Of a stretch of 64,000 bases of DNA, positions 36,524 through 45,874 are shown piece after piece. The notes under the pieces were generated by a model, which was not told where the DNA came from, made no database searches, and was given only the letters and a program-made list of their open reading frames with translations. Each line of letters begins with the position of its first letter. The stretch's first letter is position 1. The stretch lies in NCBI RefSeq assembly GCF_004360155.1, contig NZ_ML178721.1, forward strand, positions 62,001 to 126,000, written 5' to 3'. The position numbers were made by a program, and so were the translations under genes. The stretch is from Paraglaciecola marina. GTDB taxonomy: Bacteria > Pseudomonadota > Gammaproteobacteria > Enterobacterales > Alteromonadaceae.

Positions 36524-38491
36524 TTAAAGTACTAAACGGCGTAAATCGGTTAAGTTGTTAGCAACCTCTGTTGAGAACGCAGCACCTTCTGCACCATCAA
36601 TCACTCTATGGTCATAAGACAAACTTAACGGAACCATTAATCTGGGTTCAAATTCCTTACCGTTCCATTTAGGTTTCATATCTGACTTAGATACACCTAA
36701 AATACCCACTTCTGGTGCATTTACGATTGGAGTAAATGCTGTACCACCAATGCCTCCTAAGCTAGATATAGTGAATGTGCCACCTTGCATGTCAGACGCT
36801 TTAAGTTTGCCGTCACGGGCTTTACCAGAAATAACGATTAACTCTTGAGACAGCTCTTCAATGCCTTTTTTGTTTACGTCTTTAATTACCGGTACAACCA
36901 AGCCACCAGGTGTCGCTACTGCAATACCAATGTTTACAAACTTTTTAAGAATTAAGCTAGCACCGTCTTCAGATAAAGATGAGTTCATGTTCGGGAACTT
37001 CTCCAATGCCCGTGCTACCGCTTTCATCACGAATACGAGTGGCGTAATTTTTAAGCCTGTCTTTTTCTTCGCATGGTAAGCATTTTGTTCTTTGCGGAAG
37101 TCTTCGATATCTGTGATATCAGCTTCATCGAACTGAGTAACATGTGGAATAGTTGCCCAGTTGCGATGTAAGAATGGGCCAGAAATTTTCTGAATGCGAC
37201 CTAAGGCCACTTCTTCAACTTCACCAAACTTACTATGATCAACCGGTTTAACAGGAACAATTTGTAATACATTGTCGCCCACTACTGCACTGCTGCCAGC
37301 TGCCGCTTTAGGCGCTGCAAGCGCTGCTTTTACATATGCTTGAACATCTTCTTTTAAGATACGTCCTTTACGACCCGTTCCTTTCACTAAGCTTAAATCT
37401 ACACCAAATTCACGACCTAAACGGCGAATAGCCGGAGAAGTGTATACTGGACCTGATGACTTAAAGTCACTCGGTGCAGCAGGCGCTGGAGCTGGTTTCG
37501 CTTGAGGAGCTGGGGTTGGCGCTGCTGCAGGTGCTGGAGCCGGAGCAGGAGCCGGAGCTGCTGCCGCTGGAGCTGGAGCAGAACCGCCACCTTTGGTCTC
37601 AAGTTTAATAACAACTGAACCTTGCTTAACTTTATCACCAGTTTTGATGAACACTTCTTTCACAGTTCCTGCGTGAGTTGAAGGGACATCCATAGTTGCT
37701 TTATCAGTTTCTAAGGTGATTAAACCGTCTTCTTCTTCGATTTCATCCCCTACAGCTACAAGCACGTCGATAACGTCTACTTCGCCGTCTTCACCAATAT
37801 CAGGTACCGCTACTTCAAGGGTTTCACTTGCTGCAGGTGCGGCGGCCGGAGCAGCTGCTTCTGGCGCTGGAGCAGCAGGTGCTGTACTAGCTTCAGATGC
37901 AGAGCTAGCGGTTTCTAGTTTAATAACTAGTGTACCTTGTTTAACTTTATCACCAGTTTTGATGAACACTTCTTTTACTGTACCAGCATGGGTAGAAGGT
38001 ACATCCATAGTCGCTTTGTCAGTTTCGAGTGTGATTAGGCCATCTTCTTCTTCAATGACATCGCCAACTGCTACCAGTACATCGATAACATCAACTTCAC
38101 CGTCTTCACCAATATCTGGTACGGCAACTTCGATGACTTCGCTAGCACCTGATGTTGCAGGTGCCGGAGCTTCTGCTGGTGCAGGTGCCGCTTCTATAGC
38201 TGGAGCTTCAGCTACCGGTGCTGCTGGCTCTTCAGCTGCTGGAGCATCTGCTCCCGCGGCTTTGATTTCGCCTATTACGTCACCTTCTTTTATTTTGTCA
38301 CCAACGGCAACGGCTAGGCTTGCTAACTCACCAGCAAAAGGTGCGGGGATATCCATTGAAGCTTTATCAGTTTCAACGGTAACGATACCTTCATCAGCTT
38401 CTAGTGCATCACCAACGGCAACACAAATTTCAATGATTTCAACTTCTTCGCCACCCACATCAGGGACTAGAATTTTTTGAATATCAGACAT
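36524..38491 (-). CDS. aceF: Pyruvate dehydrogenase E2, dihydrolipoyllysine acetyltransferase
   Basis: 655 residues with three lipoyl domains (about 1-78, 117-195, 222-300), each with the lipoyl-lysine in an ETDKA motif ([30 protein letters not shown] twice), joined by Ala/Pro-rich linkers. A peripheral subunit-binding domain follows ([20 protein letters not shown], about 345-382), then the catalytic core with [16 protein letters not shown] near the C-terminus (His about 627). E2 is the cubic core of the complex and makes acetyl-CoA. Domains 2 and 3 are nearly identical in protein and DNA, suggesting recent duplication or gene conversion. The start lies 26 bases after aceE, in one operon. Confidence 0.97.
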   Translation of the reverse strand: MSDIQKILVPDVGGEEVEIIEICVAVGDALEADEGIVTVETDKASMDIPAPFAGELASLAVAVGDKIKEGDVIGEIKAAGADAPAAEEPAAPVAEAPAIEAAPAPAEAPAPATSGASEVIEVAVPDIGEDGEVDVIDVLVAVGDVIEEEDGLITLETDKATMDVPSTHAGTVKEVFIKTGDKVKQGTLVIKLETASSASEASTAPAAPAPEAAAPAAAPAASETLEVAVPDIGEDGEVDVIDVLVAVGDEIEEEDGLITLETDKATMDVPSTHAGTVKEVFIKTGDKVKQGSVVIKLETKGGGSAPAPAAAAPAPAPAPAPAAAPTPAPQAKPAPAPAAPSDFKSSGPVYTSPAIRRLGREFGVDLSLVKGTGRKGRILKEDVQAYVKAALAAPKAAAGSSAVVGDNVLQIVPVKPVDHSKFGEVEEVALGRIQKISGPFLHRNWATIPHVTQFDEADITDIEDFRKEQNAYHAKKKTGLKITPLVFVMKAVARALEKFPNMNSSLSEDGASLILKKFVNIGIAVATPGGLVVPVIKDVNKKGIEELSQELIVISGKARDGKLKASDMQGGTFTISSLGGIGGTAFTPIVNAPEVGILGVSKSDMKPKWNGKEFEPRLMVPLSLSYDHRVIDGAEGAAFSTEVANNLTDLRRLVL

Positions 38492-38517
38492 ATATAAGAT
38501 TCCTTATCTAGTCGCTA

Positions 38518-41193
38518 TTAAGCGTAAAGTGGATTAAGTTTATCTGTGTTGATATCGAAACGTTTAATTGCTTCTGTTACAACACTCTTTTCTACTTCGC
38601 CACGTTTAGATAGTTCGTACAACGAAGCCACTACTACGTAAGCTGCATTGACTTCAAAGTGAGTACGTAAGTTATCACGGCTATCACTGCGTCCGAAACC
38701 GTCAGTTCCTAAACAGCGATAATCAGTTTCAATGAATGCACGAACTTGATCAGAATAACCTTTAACATAATCTGTGGCTGCAATTGCAGGACCTGCATCT
38801 TTCGTAATAACCTGACCAATGTGAGCAGTAAGAGGCTCTGCTTCTGGGTTTAGCATGTTCCAACGTGTTACGTCTTGGCCTTCACGGGCTAGTTCATTGA
38901 AAGAGGTCACTGAGTAAACATCAGAAGATACGTTATAATCAGCGCTTAAGATTTGAGCGGCTTTACGTACTTCATTTAAGATAGTACCTGAGCCCATTAG
39001 CTGAACGTTAGATTTAGCTTTTTTCGCTTCAACTCGCTCTAACTTATAAATACCTTTAATGATATCTGCAGCTACGTCATCACCTTCTGGCATAGCAGGG
39101 TGCTGATAGTTTTCGTTCATTAATGTTAGGTAATAGAAAACATTTTCGTTTTCACCATACATGCGACGTAAACCGTCTTGTACGATCACTGCTACTTCGT
39201 AACCATAAGTTGGGTCGTAAGTAACACAGTTAGGTATCAAGTTAGCTTGAACATGTGAATGTCCGTCTTGGTGCTGTAGGCCTTCACCGTTAAGGGTTGT
39301 ACGGCCAGCTGTTGCTCCCAGTAAGAAACCACGTGCCTGGCTATCGCCCGCTGCCCATGCTAAGTCACCAACACGTTGGAAACCAAACATTGAGTAGTAA
39401 ATGTAGAATGGAATAGTTGTCGCATTACAGGTTGAGTAAGACGTACCAGAAGCAACCCATGACGCCATTGCACCTAATTCATTAATACCTTCTTGTAATA
39501 CTTGGCCTTTTTTATCTTCACGGTAATAAGCAACTTGGTCAGCATCTTGAGGAACGTATTTCTGTCCTTCACTCGCATAGATACCTACTTGACGGAATAA
39601 ACCTTCCATACCAAATGTACGGGCTTCGTCAGGAATGATAGGCACGATACGTTTACCAATTTTCTTATCTTTCAATAGGCTGTTTAGTACACGTACGAAT
39701 GTCATAGTAGATGAAACTTGACGGTCACCTGAGCCTTTAAGTATCGCATCAAAAATGGATAGCTCTGGCATTTCAAGTTGTTCTTCAGCTTGCATACGAC
39801 GTTGAGGTAAAGTGCCGCCTAATGCTTCACGGCGCTCTTTCATGTACTTATATTCAACGCTGTCTTCAGCAAACTTGAAGTAAGGTAAGTCTGGAATCGC
39901 TTCGTCAGCAACTGGAATGTTGAAACGGTCACGGAATTGTTTAATTGAATCAACGTCCATTTTCTTAACGTTGTGAGCAATGTTTAATGCTTCACCTGAT
40001 GCACCTAAACCAAATCCTTTAACGGTTTTAGCAAGAATAACAGTAGGACGACCTTTAGTATCCATAGCTTTTTGATAAGCAGCAAATACTTTAACTGGAT
40101 CATGTCCACCACGATTTAAGCGGAAAATGTCTTCGTCAGACATATTAGCAACAAGTGCAGCAGTTTCTGGGTACTTGTTGAAGAAGTTCTCGCGAGTGTA
40201 CTTTCCACCTTTAGCTTTACAGTTTTGGTATTCACCATCAACGGTTTCGCTCATAAGTTGTAGAAGTTTACCTGATTTATCACGGGCGATTAGTGCATCC
40301 CAGTAACTACCCCAGATAACTTTCACTACTTCCCAGCCTGCGCCACGGAATGTGCCTTCTAGCTCTTGGATTATTTTACCGTTACCACGTACAGGGCCGT
40401 CTAGACGTTGTAAGTTACAGTTAATTACAAACGTTAGGTTGTCTAAGCCTTCGCGAGTCGCTAAGCCAATGGCACCTAATGATTCTGGCTCATCACACTC
40501 ACCGTCACCCATGTAGCAATATACACGTTGACCAGAACAGTCTTTGATACCACGGTCAGTCAAATACTTTAAGAAACGAGCAGTATAAATAGCCTGCAAT
40601 GGACCAAGGCCCATAGATACAGTAGGGAATTGCCAGTAATCTTTCATCAAGTGCGGGTGCGGATAAGACGATAAGCCTTCGCCATCACATTCTTGACGGA
40701 AATTATTTAATTGTTCTTCAGTTAATGCACCTTCAACAAATGAGCGTGCATAAATACCAGGGGAAATATGACCTTGTGAGAAAATAAAATCGCCACTGTC
40801 TTTGTCATTTGGCGCTTTAAAGAAGTGGTTAAAGCCCACATCATACAACATTGCAGATGAAGCAAAACTACCAATATGACCACCTAGCTCTAAATCTTTT
40901 TTAGAAGCTCGTAATACAATCATTAGGGCGTTCCAGCGAATTGCAGCACGTATACGGGCTTCAATTGTTTGGTCACCGGGCATTTTTGGCTCTTGTGATG
41001 GTGGAATAGTATTTACATAAGCTGTTTTCGCATCAAATGGTAAGTGAGTACCACTGCGGCGAGCTTGATCTATTAACTTCTCTAAAAGGAAATGAGCACG
41101 CTCTGGACCTTCATTTTCCAAAACGGCTTCCAATGATTCAAGCCATTCTTGCGTTTCAGCTGAATCTAAATCGATGTTAGGGAGCTCAGACAT
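38518..41193 (-). CDS. aceE: Pyruvate dehydrogenase E1 component
   Basis: 891 residues, close to E. coli AceE (887), the homodimeric thiamine-diphosphate-dependent E1. It decarboxylates pyruvate and acetylates the lipoyl groups of AceF. The N-terminal segment (DLDSAETQEWLESLEAVLEN) is the E2-binding part. The thiamine-binding region contains YCYMGDGECDEPESLGA (GDG motif) and the active-site histidines are in GHISPGIYARSF and GLQHQDGHSHVQANL. It is preceded by pdhR in the same direction about 100 bases upstream and begins after a GGAGACTA stretch. Confidence 0.98.
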   Translation of the reverse strand: MSELPNIDLDSAETQEWLESLEAVLENEGPERAHFLLEKLIDQARRSGTHLPFDAKTAYVNTIPPSQEPKMPGDQTIEARIRAAIRWNALMIVLRASKKDLELGGHIGSFASSAMLYDVGFNHFFKAPNDKDSGDFIFSQGHISPGIYARSFVEGALTEEQLNNFRQECDGEGLSSYPHPHLMKDYWQFPTVSMGLGPLQAIYTARFLKYLTDRGIKDCSGQRVYCYMGDGECDEPESLGAIGLATREGLDNLTFVINCNLQRLDGPVRGNGKIIQELEGTFRGAGWEVVKVIWGSYWDALIARDKSGKLLQLMSETVDGEYQNCKAKGGKYTRENFFNKYPETAALVANMSDEDIFRLNRGGHDPVKVFAAYQKAMDTKGRPTVILAKTVKGFGLGASGEALNIAHNVKKMDVDSIKQFRDRFNIPVADEAIPDLPYFKFAEDSVEYKYMKERREALGGTLPQRRMQAEEQLEMPELSIFDAILKGSGDRQVSSTMTFVRVLNSLLKDKKIGKRIVPIIPDEARTFGMEGLFRQVGIYASEGQKYVPQDADQVAYYREDKKGQVLQEGINELGAMASWVASGTSYSTCNATTIPFYIYYSMFGFQRVGDLAWAAGDSQARGFLLGATAGRTTLNGEGLQHQDGHSHVQANLIPNCVTYDPTYGYEVAVIVQDGLRRMYGENENVFYYLTLMNENYQHPAMPEGDDVAADIIKGIYKLERVEAKKAKSNVQLMGSGTILNEVRKAAQILSADYNVSSDVYSVTSFNELAREGQDVTRWNMLNPEAEPLTAHIGQVITKDAGPAIAATDYVKGYSDQVRAFIETDYRCLGTDGFGRSDSRDNLRTHFEVNAAYVVVASLYELSKRGEVEKSVVTEAIKRFDINTDKLNPLYA

Positions 41194-41294
41194 AGTATTT
41201 ACTTAGTCTCCAATGTTGTAGGGTAAAAATAAATAAATGACTAAAAATATTAAAATTAGCCAAGGTGTATTTCACTAATGCGTAAGTTAAAAAC

Positions 41295-42050
41295 TTATGC
41301 GTATCGTTGCATACCACTTCTTGAACGCCTTATGGCGCTCTGTTCTTGTGTCTGTAACAATAGTTCTTTTTCAACAAATGTTAAGTGGGTGTGACTTTCG
41401 TTCCACGCTCTTTGTGGTTTGCCACTTAAAATCGCTGCTAATAATTTCTTATGGTAATTGCGCATTCTTTCAAACATATCTGGACTTCTGGCCAGCATAG
41501 TAATGTGACGTTCTAAATTATCTGTAATTAGACTCGCCATGCTTCTCACTAAATGTAAAAAAATGCTGTTTTGTGATGCCACGCAGATCGCAATAAAAAA
41601 TTCAAAAACGGCTTCTGCTTCTAAGCGAGGGTCATTTTCGATTTGTGCAAGTCCAATAGCTTCAAATTTGTTCTGTACAACTTTTAAGTCACTTGGTGTG
41701 CCGCGCATGGCTGCGTAATAAGCAGCCATGCCTTCAACACCTAATCTAAACTCTAGTAAATCAAATTGTGTGCTAGGAGTTTTTGACATCAGGTCAAACA
41801 AGGGATCTGCTAGCCCTTTTAATTGGTTGTCGCACACAAAGGTACCCCCGCCTTGTTTACGAATAACAAGGCCTTTTGCTTCTAGTTTTTGTATGGCTTC
41901 TCGTACCGATGGGCGAGATACTTCAAATTGTTCGGTTAATGTTCTTTCTGGAGGAAGTTTTTGACCTGCGGCTAATCTACCATCAAGCATCATGGACTCT
42001 AATTGTTCCATTATGTCATCAGATATTTTTCTTGATTGCACTCGGCGCAT
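41295..42050 (-). CDS. pdhR: Pyruvate dehydrogenase complex repressor (GntR family, FadR subgroup)
   Basis: 251 residues. The N-terminal winged helix-turn-helix is LPPERTLTEQFEVSRPSVRE followed by AIQKLEAKGLVIRKQGGGTF. The C-terminal FCD-type helical domain has DLLEFRLGVEGMAAYYAAMR and likely binds pyruvate, which releases PdhR from DNA in E. coli. The ATG at 42050 gives MRRVQSRKISDDIMEQLESM. It is the first gene of the pdhR-aceE-aceF-lpd operon, the E. coli order, and a PdhR box lies 40 bases upstream, so autoregulation is likely. Confidence 0.95.
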   Translation of the reverse strand: MRRVQSRKISDDIMEQLESMMLDGRLAAGQKLPPERTLTEQFEVSRPSVREAIQKLEAKGLVIRKQGGGTFVCDNQLKGLADPLFDLMSKTPSTQFDLLEFRLGVEGMAAYYAAMRGTPSDLKVVQNKFEAIGLAQIENDPRLEAEAVFEFFIAICVASQNSIFLHLVRSMASLITDNLERHITMLARSPDMFERMRNYHKKLLAAILSGKPQRAWNESHTHLTFVEKELLLQTQEQSAIRRSRSGMQRYA

Positions 42051-42089
42051 TTAATTTTTCCATCCAACCAGAGGAGTTAACCTTTGGTA

Positions 42090-42106
42090 AATTGGTAAGA
42101 CCATTT
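42090..42106 (-). promoter_or_regulatory. PdhR operator
   Basis: AATTGGTAAGACCATTT differs at one position from the E. coli PdhR consensus AATTGGT-aag-ACCAATT. It lies about 40 bases upstream of the pdhR start, at the place expected for the operon promoter. Confidence 0.85.
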
Positions 42107-42239
42107 GGTGCAATAGCTTATTAAACATTTGCGCTGGGGTAAATCTTAATTTTAATTTAACTAATAGCAAGATGCAGGTTAATCCCTTCATGCCATGTAA
42201 ATTAAGGGGTAAGAGGTACTTGCTTTGTGGTCAGACCTG

Positions 42240-43070
42240 TTAGTTTATCCAACCAGAAATTGACAAAATTGCAATAACTACCAACAAAAACATCACATTT
42301 CGTTTAGCTAAGCGAACTAAAGTACAGGGCTCTTCGGTGCAATCCTCTTCGTCAGGTTCAATTTCTTCTGCCTTTTTAGATACATCTAGCAGTAAGGTTT
42401 TTGCAGGTACAGTGGGGTCGGGTAGGTAACTGAGCCAAGTTGGTAAAGCACGTGAAAAATGCCCCACCACTAAAAAACCTAAAGTGGTGATCCGTACTGG
42501 AATCCAATCCACAATGGTCAATAAACGTTTGGTTTGAGCGGCGGCAATTTGGTGTTCATCATCGGCTTCTAGTTTATTGGATAATTCGCGAATCAAAACG
42601 TATAAAACTGCCCCTGCCGCCCCTAATGCCGCAAACCATAAAATTACGGCTGCGTAATGACGGTAATTCTGCCAGATTAAGTTTTGTCCTATTGAAAGGT
42701 CATCAGTCGCATTATTTTTGATTTGTTGTTCGTACATGCTGCATGCCTGCATATCGCCTTTGCTTGCCGCTTGTAAAAAGCATTTATAGGTTGCTCGAAT
42801 TACAGGGCAACCCATACACACCATCAGAATGACTGTACTTAATACTAGTTCTATTAACCCGCCGGAGAATTTTTGTACTAATAAATAGATACATAAAACA
42901 GGAAGTATCACCACTAAAGCTAATACCCAAGATTTTGATGAGGAGTTTAACCAATCTTTTGATTTGATGACTTCTAGATATTTATTGGTATATAACTCGG
43001 CTTGCCAATATTTAGATAGAGTGGTTACTCTTTCAATTAATAAAACCAGTAATAAACTGATCAATGTCAT
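42240..43070 (-). CDS. ampE: AmpE-like inner-membrane protein
   Basis: 276 residues with several hydrophobic segments: residues 1-15 (MTLISLLLVLLIERV), about 50-68, about 75-95, about 145-165, and the C-terminus (MFLLVVIAILSISGWIN). The opening and the central TIVDWIPVRITTLGFLVVGH segment resemble E. coli AmpE, a membrane protein of the CobD/CbiB-like fold encoded next to ampD. Its role beside beta-lactamase signalling is still unclear. It lies 52 bases downstream of ampD on the same strand, so the two likely form an operon as in enterobacteria. Confidence 0.88.
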   Translation of the reverse strand: MTLISLLLVLLIERVTTLSKYWQAELYTNKYLEVIKSKDWLNSSSKSWVLALVVILPVLCIYLLVQKFSGGLIELVLSTVILMVCMGCPVIRATYKCFLQAASKGDMQACSMYEQQIKNNATDDLSIGQNLIWQNYRHYAAVILWFAALGAAGAVLYVLIRELSNKLEADDEHQIAAAQTKRLLTIVDWIPVRITTLGFLVVGHFSRALPTWLSYLPDPTVPAKTLLLDVSKKAEEIEPDEEDCTEEPCTLVRLAKRNVMFLLVVIAILSISGWIN

Positions 43071-43122
43071 GTAAATAGCCTTTTCGAAATTATGGGAAGT
43101 GACACAAAAATTATATCACTCT

Positions 43123-43668
43123 CTATTTGCATATTAATAGCTGTCTGTATCTGGTCCAATCAAATGATATACCAGGGTCGGTTTTTCGTCCTGGGGCAAT
43201 GTCGTTATGGCCAACAATGCGCCCTAGAGTTATTGCTGGGTAGGTTTGCTGTAATGCAAGGCTGAGGTGTTGCAGGCTTCTATATTGCTCATCTGTGTAG
43301 GGAAGATGATCGGCACCTTCAAGTTCAACACCAATGCTAAAGTCATTGCACCTATTTTGACCTTGAAAGCTAGATATGCCTGCGTGCCATGCTCTTTTAC
43401 TAAAAGGAACAAATTGCACTATATGCCCATCTCTTTGTATTAGGCAGTGTGCAGATACACGGATTTTGTAAATACTGGTAAAATAGGGGTGTAATTCAGG
43501 GTTAAGCTTACCAGTAAAAAAGTACTTTATATATTCTCCACCAAATTCATTTGGAGGTAATGAAATATTATGAATAACCAACAAGGAAATATCTGTATTT
43601 TCTGGCCTATCGTCACAGTGCGTGCTTGGGTAATATTCAGCTTGTGTTAAAATTGCTTGCTTAATCAA
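43123..43668 (-). CDS. ampD: 1,6-anhydro-N-acetylmuramyl-L-alanine amidase
   Basis: 181 residues of the zinc amidase_2 fold. AmpD cuts the amide between anhydro-N-acetylmuramic acid and the peptide in the cytoplasm, recycling cell-wall fragments. Zinc ligands are seen in LLVIHNISLPP (His), FVPFSKRAWHAGIS (His) and VGHNDIAPGRKTDPG (His and Asp region), and the conserved Glu in FSIGVELEGAD. No signal peptide is present. It precedes ampE and is divergent from the aspartic protease gene. Confidence 0.95.
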   Translation of the reverse strand: MIKQAILTQAEYYPSTHCDDRPENTDISLLVIHNISLPPNEFGGEYIKYFFTGKLNPELHPYFTSIYKIRVSAHCLIQRDGHIVQFVPFSKRAWHAGISSFQGQNRCNDFSIGVELEGADHLPYTDEQYRSLQHLSLALQQTYPAITLGRIVGHNDIAPGRKTDPGISFDWTRYRQLLICK

Positions 43669-43786
43669 CGTATTGGCTATTTTGATTGTTCTGATTTCAT
43701 TATCATAACAAAGTGAAAGGCAGCTATCGCGTTATTTTATTTGCTATAAATGTAGCTATGCAGCCAATCAAAATTTAGAGGTCGTT

Positions 43787-44290
43787 ATGCTACAAAGTAA
43801 AATGGGCAAAGGCATGTTGATTGTTGCTTGGGTAATAGGCCTAGGTTTGCTTACTTTTATGTTTGATGAGCAACTAGCCGAGCAATTTAATCCAAATGCA
43901 CAGCCTATTTCATCTCAAAATATGGGGGTAGTTGAAGTCAGGCTTAAACAAAATAGAGCAGGGCATTACATTACAGGAGGCGCAATTAACGGACAGCCTG
44001 TTGTATTTTTATTGGATACCGGTGCTACGCAGGTTTCTGTGCCTATGCATCTAGCGCAGCAACTAGGGCTGCAACTGGGTAGAGCGTCTAGAGTACAAAC
44101 TGCTAACGGTAGTGTTCAGGTAGCGCAAACCAGTATTAATCGTTTGTCTATTGGCGATATCCAGCTATTTGATGTGGCTGCCCACTTAAACCCAGCAGTT
44201 AAATCAGATGAAATTTTGCTTGGGATGAGCGCCCTTAAACAATTAGAATTCACACAAAAAGGTGAATGGCTTATTTTGAAGCATCTATAA
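43787..44290 (+). CDS. Membrane-anchored retropepsin-like aspartic protease (TIGR02281-type)
   Basis: 167 residues. One membrane helix (about 10-27, MLIVAWVIGLGLLTFMF) anchors a periplasmic single-lobed aspartic protease domain with the active-site motif FLLDTGATQVSVP (Asp77). It would act as a dimer, like retropepsins. The gene is common in proteobacteria next to ampD/nadC; the substrate is unknown. The start is ATG after AGAGGTCGTT. nadC follows after 33 bases, so the pair is probably cotranscribed. Confidence 0.88.
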   Translation: MLQSKMGKGMLIVAWVIGLGLLTFMFDEQLAEQFNPNAQPISSQNMGVVEVRLKQNRAGHYITGGAINGQPVVFLLDTGATQVSVPMHLAQQLGLQLGRASRVQTANGSVQVAQTSINRLSIGDIQLFDVAAHLNPAVKSDEILLGMSALKQLEFTQKGEWLILKHL

Positions 44291-44323
44291 GCCATTTACA
44301 TTTTCCACTTATATAGAGACGTT

Positions 44324-45163
44324 ATGCAAAATATTGATATTCCATTAGCCGTTAAATTGGCATTATCAGAAGACCTAAATGGCCAAGATGCAGACTTGGG
44401 CGATATCACAGCCAATTTAATTCCAGCTGAGCAACATATTACTGCAGAGATTATAACCCGTGAAGCATGTGTATTAGCGGGGGCCGCCTGGGTAACAGAA
44501 ACCTTTGCACAATTAAATGAAGGTATAAAGCTACTATGGTGTGTAAATGACGGTGAGCAACTGTCTGCTAATCAAACTATTGTAAAGATAACAGGCAATG
44601 CAAGGCATATATTGACGGGCGAACGTACAGCTCTTAACTTTTTGCAAACCCTATCAGGTACGGCAACTACTGTGGCTGATTGTGTGGCAGAGCTGGCTGG
44701 TACTAATACAAAACTGTTAGATACTCGCAAAACATTACCGGGGATGCGCCTTGCCCAAAAGTACGCAGTGCGCTGTGGTGGCGGCACTAATCATCGAATT
44801 GGGTTGTATGATGCATACCTAATAAAAGAAAATCACATTTTCGCCTGTGGATCGATAGAGAACGCAGTAAAACAAGCGCGTCAAGCCAATTCTCAATTAA
44901 ATGTAGAAGTAGAAGTTGAAAATATTGAAGAGTTAAATCAGGCTATTTTAGCTAAGGCTGATATTATAATGTTGGATAATTTTGACAACCAAATGATTCA
45001 ACAAGCTGTCGCAATTAATGCTGGAAAGTGTAAGTTAGAAGTATCTGGAAATATCACTAAACCTAGGCTGAAAGCCCTTTCACAGTTAGGGGTAGACTAT
45101 ATTTCGTCTGGTGCCCTAACTAAAGATATTAAAGCAATTGACCTTTCATTACGTGTAATTTGA
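44324..45163 (+). CDS. nadC: Nicotinate-nucleotide pyrophosphorylase (carboxylating), quinolinate phosphoribosyltransferase
   Basis: 279 residues. The enzyme joins quinolinate and PRPP to give nicotinate mononucleotide in de novo NAD synthesis. Typical features are GDITANLIP near the start, the GERTALNFLQTLSGTAT helix, the substrate loop DTRKTLPGMRLAQKYAVRCG, HRIGLYDAYLIKENH, and the C-terminal KLEVSGNITKPRLKALSQLG and DYISSGALT segments. The length matches the family (about 280-297). It follows the retropepsin gene closely. Confidence 0.96.
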   Translation: MQNIDIPLAVKLALSEDLNGQDADLGDITANLIPAEQHITAEIITREACVLAGAAWVTETFAQLNEGIKLLWCVNDGEQLSANQTIVKITGNARHILTGERTALNFLQTLSGTATTVADCVAELAGTNTKLLDTRKTLPGMRLAQKYAVRCGGGTNHRIGLYDAYLIKENHIFACGSIENAVKQARQANSQLNVEVEVENIEELNQAILAKADIIMLDNFDNQMIQQAVAINAGKCKLEVSGNITKPRLKALSQLGVDYISSGALTKDIKAIDLSLRVI

Positions 45164-45252
45164 TAAGTTAGTTAAGGTGCATGTTAAAAGTAAATAGCTA
45201 GAGTTAATTAGTAACCGTTTTAAAGCCAACACTTAAGTATGTTTTTGGATAC

Positions 45253-45280
45253 TTGCTAGAAAGGGATCCCGATCTATACT
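45253..45280 (+). promoter_or_regulatory. Sigma-70-type promoter of pilA
   Basis: TTGCTA (-35-like) and TATACT (-10-like) are separated by 16 bases and lie about 80 bases upstream of the pilA ATG. No convincing sigma-54 (GG-N10-GC) site was seen, although many pilA genes use one. Confidence 0.45.
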
Positions 45281-45361
45281 GAACAGGAATTCAAAAACAA
45301 CGCTGTAAAACTTAAACGCTAAACAACTTAATTTATTTTACTTTTATATTGGAGATACACC

Positions 45362-45805
45362 ATGAACATGACTCAAACTAACACTATGAAAAAACAAAAC
45401 GGCTTCACACTTATCGAATTGATGATTGTTGTTGCTATTATCGGTATTTTGGCTGCTATCGCATTACCAGCTTATCAGTCTTATACAGAAAAAGCTCGTT
45501 TTACTGAAGTAACTAATGCGACTGCGCCTGCAAAGACAGCTGTAGAGATTTGCGTACAAATGGGAAATGCACTTACCGATTGTAATTCAAGTACAACGAC
45601 TGATCCAACTGACATCCCTGAAGCTGTTACAGCGGCAGCTGGAATTCCTGGTTTAAGTGTTACTTCTGGAGTTATAACGGCTACTAAGCCTTCGGACTCA
45701 AATATTAATGGTACAAGTGCTGCTTCTTATGTCTTGACGCCAACAGTTGCGACAAATGGTGGAATTACTTGGGCAGAAACCTGTACTCCATCAACACTTT
45801 GTTAA
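45362..45805 (+). CDS. pilA: Type IV major pilin
   Basis: 147 residues. The short leader [14 protein letters not shown] is cut by PilD before Phe; the mature N-terminus [20 protein letters not shown] is the classic pilin hydrophobic helix with Glu5. The body has two cysteine pairs ([13 protein letters not shown] near the middle and CTPSTLC at the C-terminus), of which the second likely forms the C-terminal disulphide loop. The start at 45362 is supported by GGAG seven bases upstream; an internal ATG at 45386 would leave a shorter leader. An intrinsic terminator follows it, as expected for a highly expressed pilin. Confidence 0.95.
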   Translation: MNMTQTNTMKKQNGFTLIELMIVVAIIGILAAIALPAYQSYTEKARFTEVTNATAPAKTAVEICVQMGNALTDCNSSTTTDPTDIPEAVTAAAGIPGLSVTSGVITATKPSDSNINGTSAASYVLTPTVATNGGITWAETCTPSTLC

Positions 45806-45823
45806 GTTATTCATTTTGAAATG

Positions 45824-45847
45824 AGCCCGGAATATCCGGGCTTTTTT
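45824..45847 (+). terminator. Intrinsic terminator of pilA
   Basis: AGCCCGG-AATAT-CCGGGCT followed by TTTTTT. It lies between pilA and pilC and should limit read-through from the strongly expressed pilin. Confidence 0.92.
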
Positions 45848-45874
45848 GATTCTACAACCTAGAGTGTGAGTGTT

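Noticed and set aside
37716-38480. Plus-strand ORF of 254 codons opposite aceF
   Set aside because: Ser/Thr/Ala-rich shadow of the lipoyl domains and linkers; aceF is certain.
41280-41300. Hairpin GCGTAAGTT...AACTTATGC at the pdhR stop
   Set aside because: No T run and it overlaps the stop codon; not enough to call attenuation between pdhR and aceE.
45230-45262. Sigma-54 promoter for pilA
   Set aside because: TTGGATACTTGC looks suggestive but the GG-to-GC distance is 6 rather than 10 bases.
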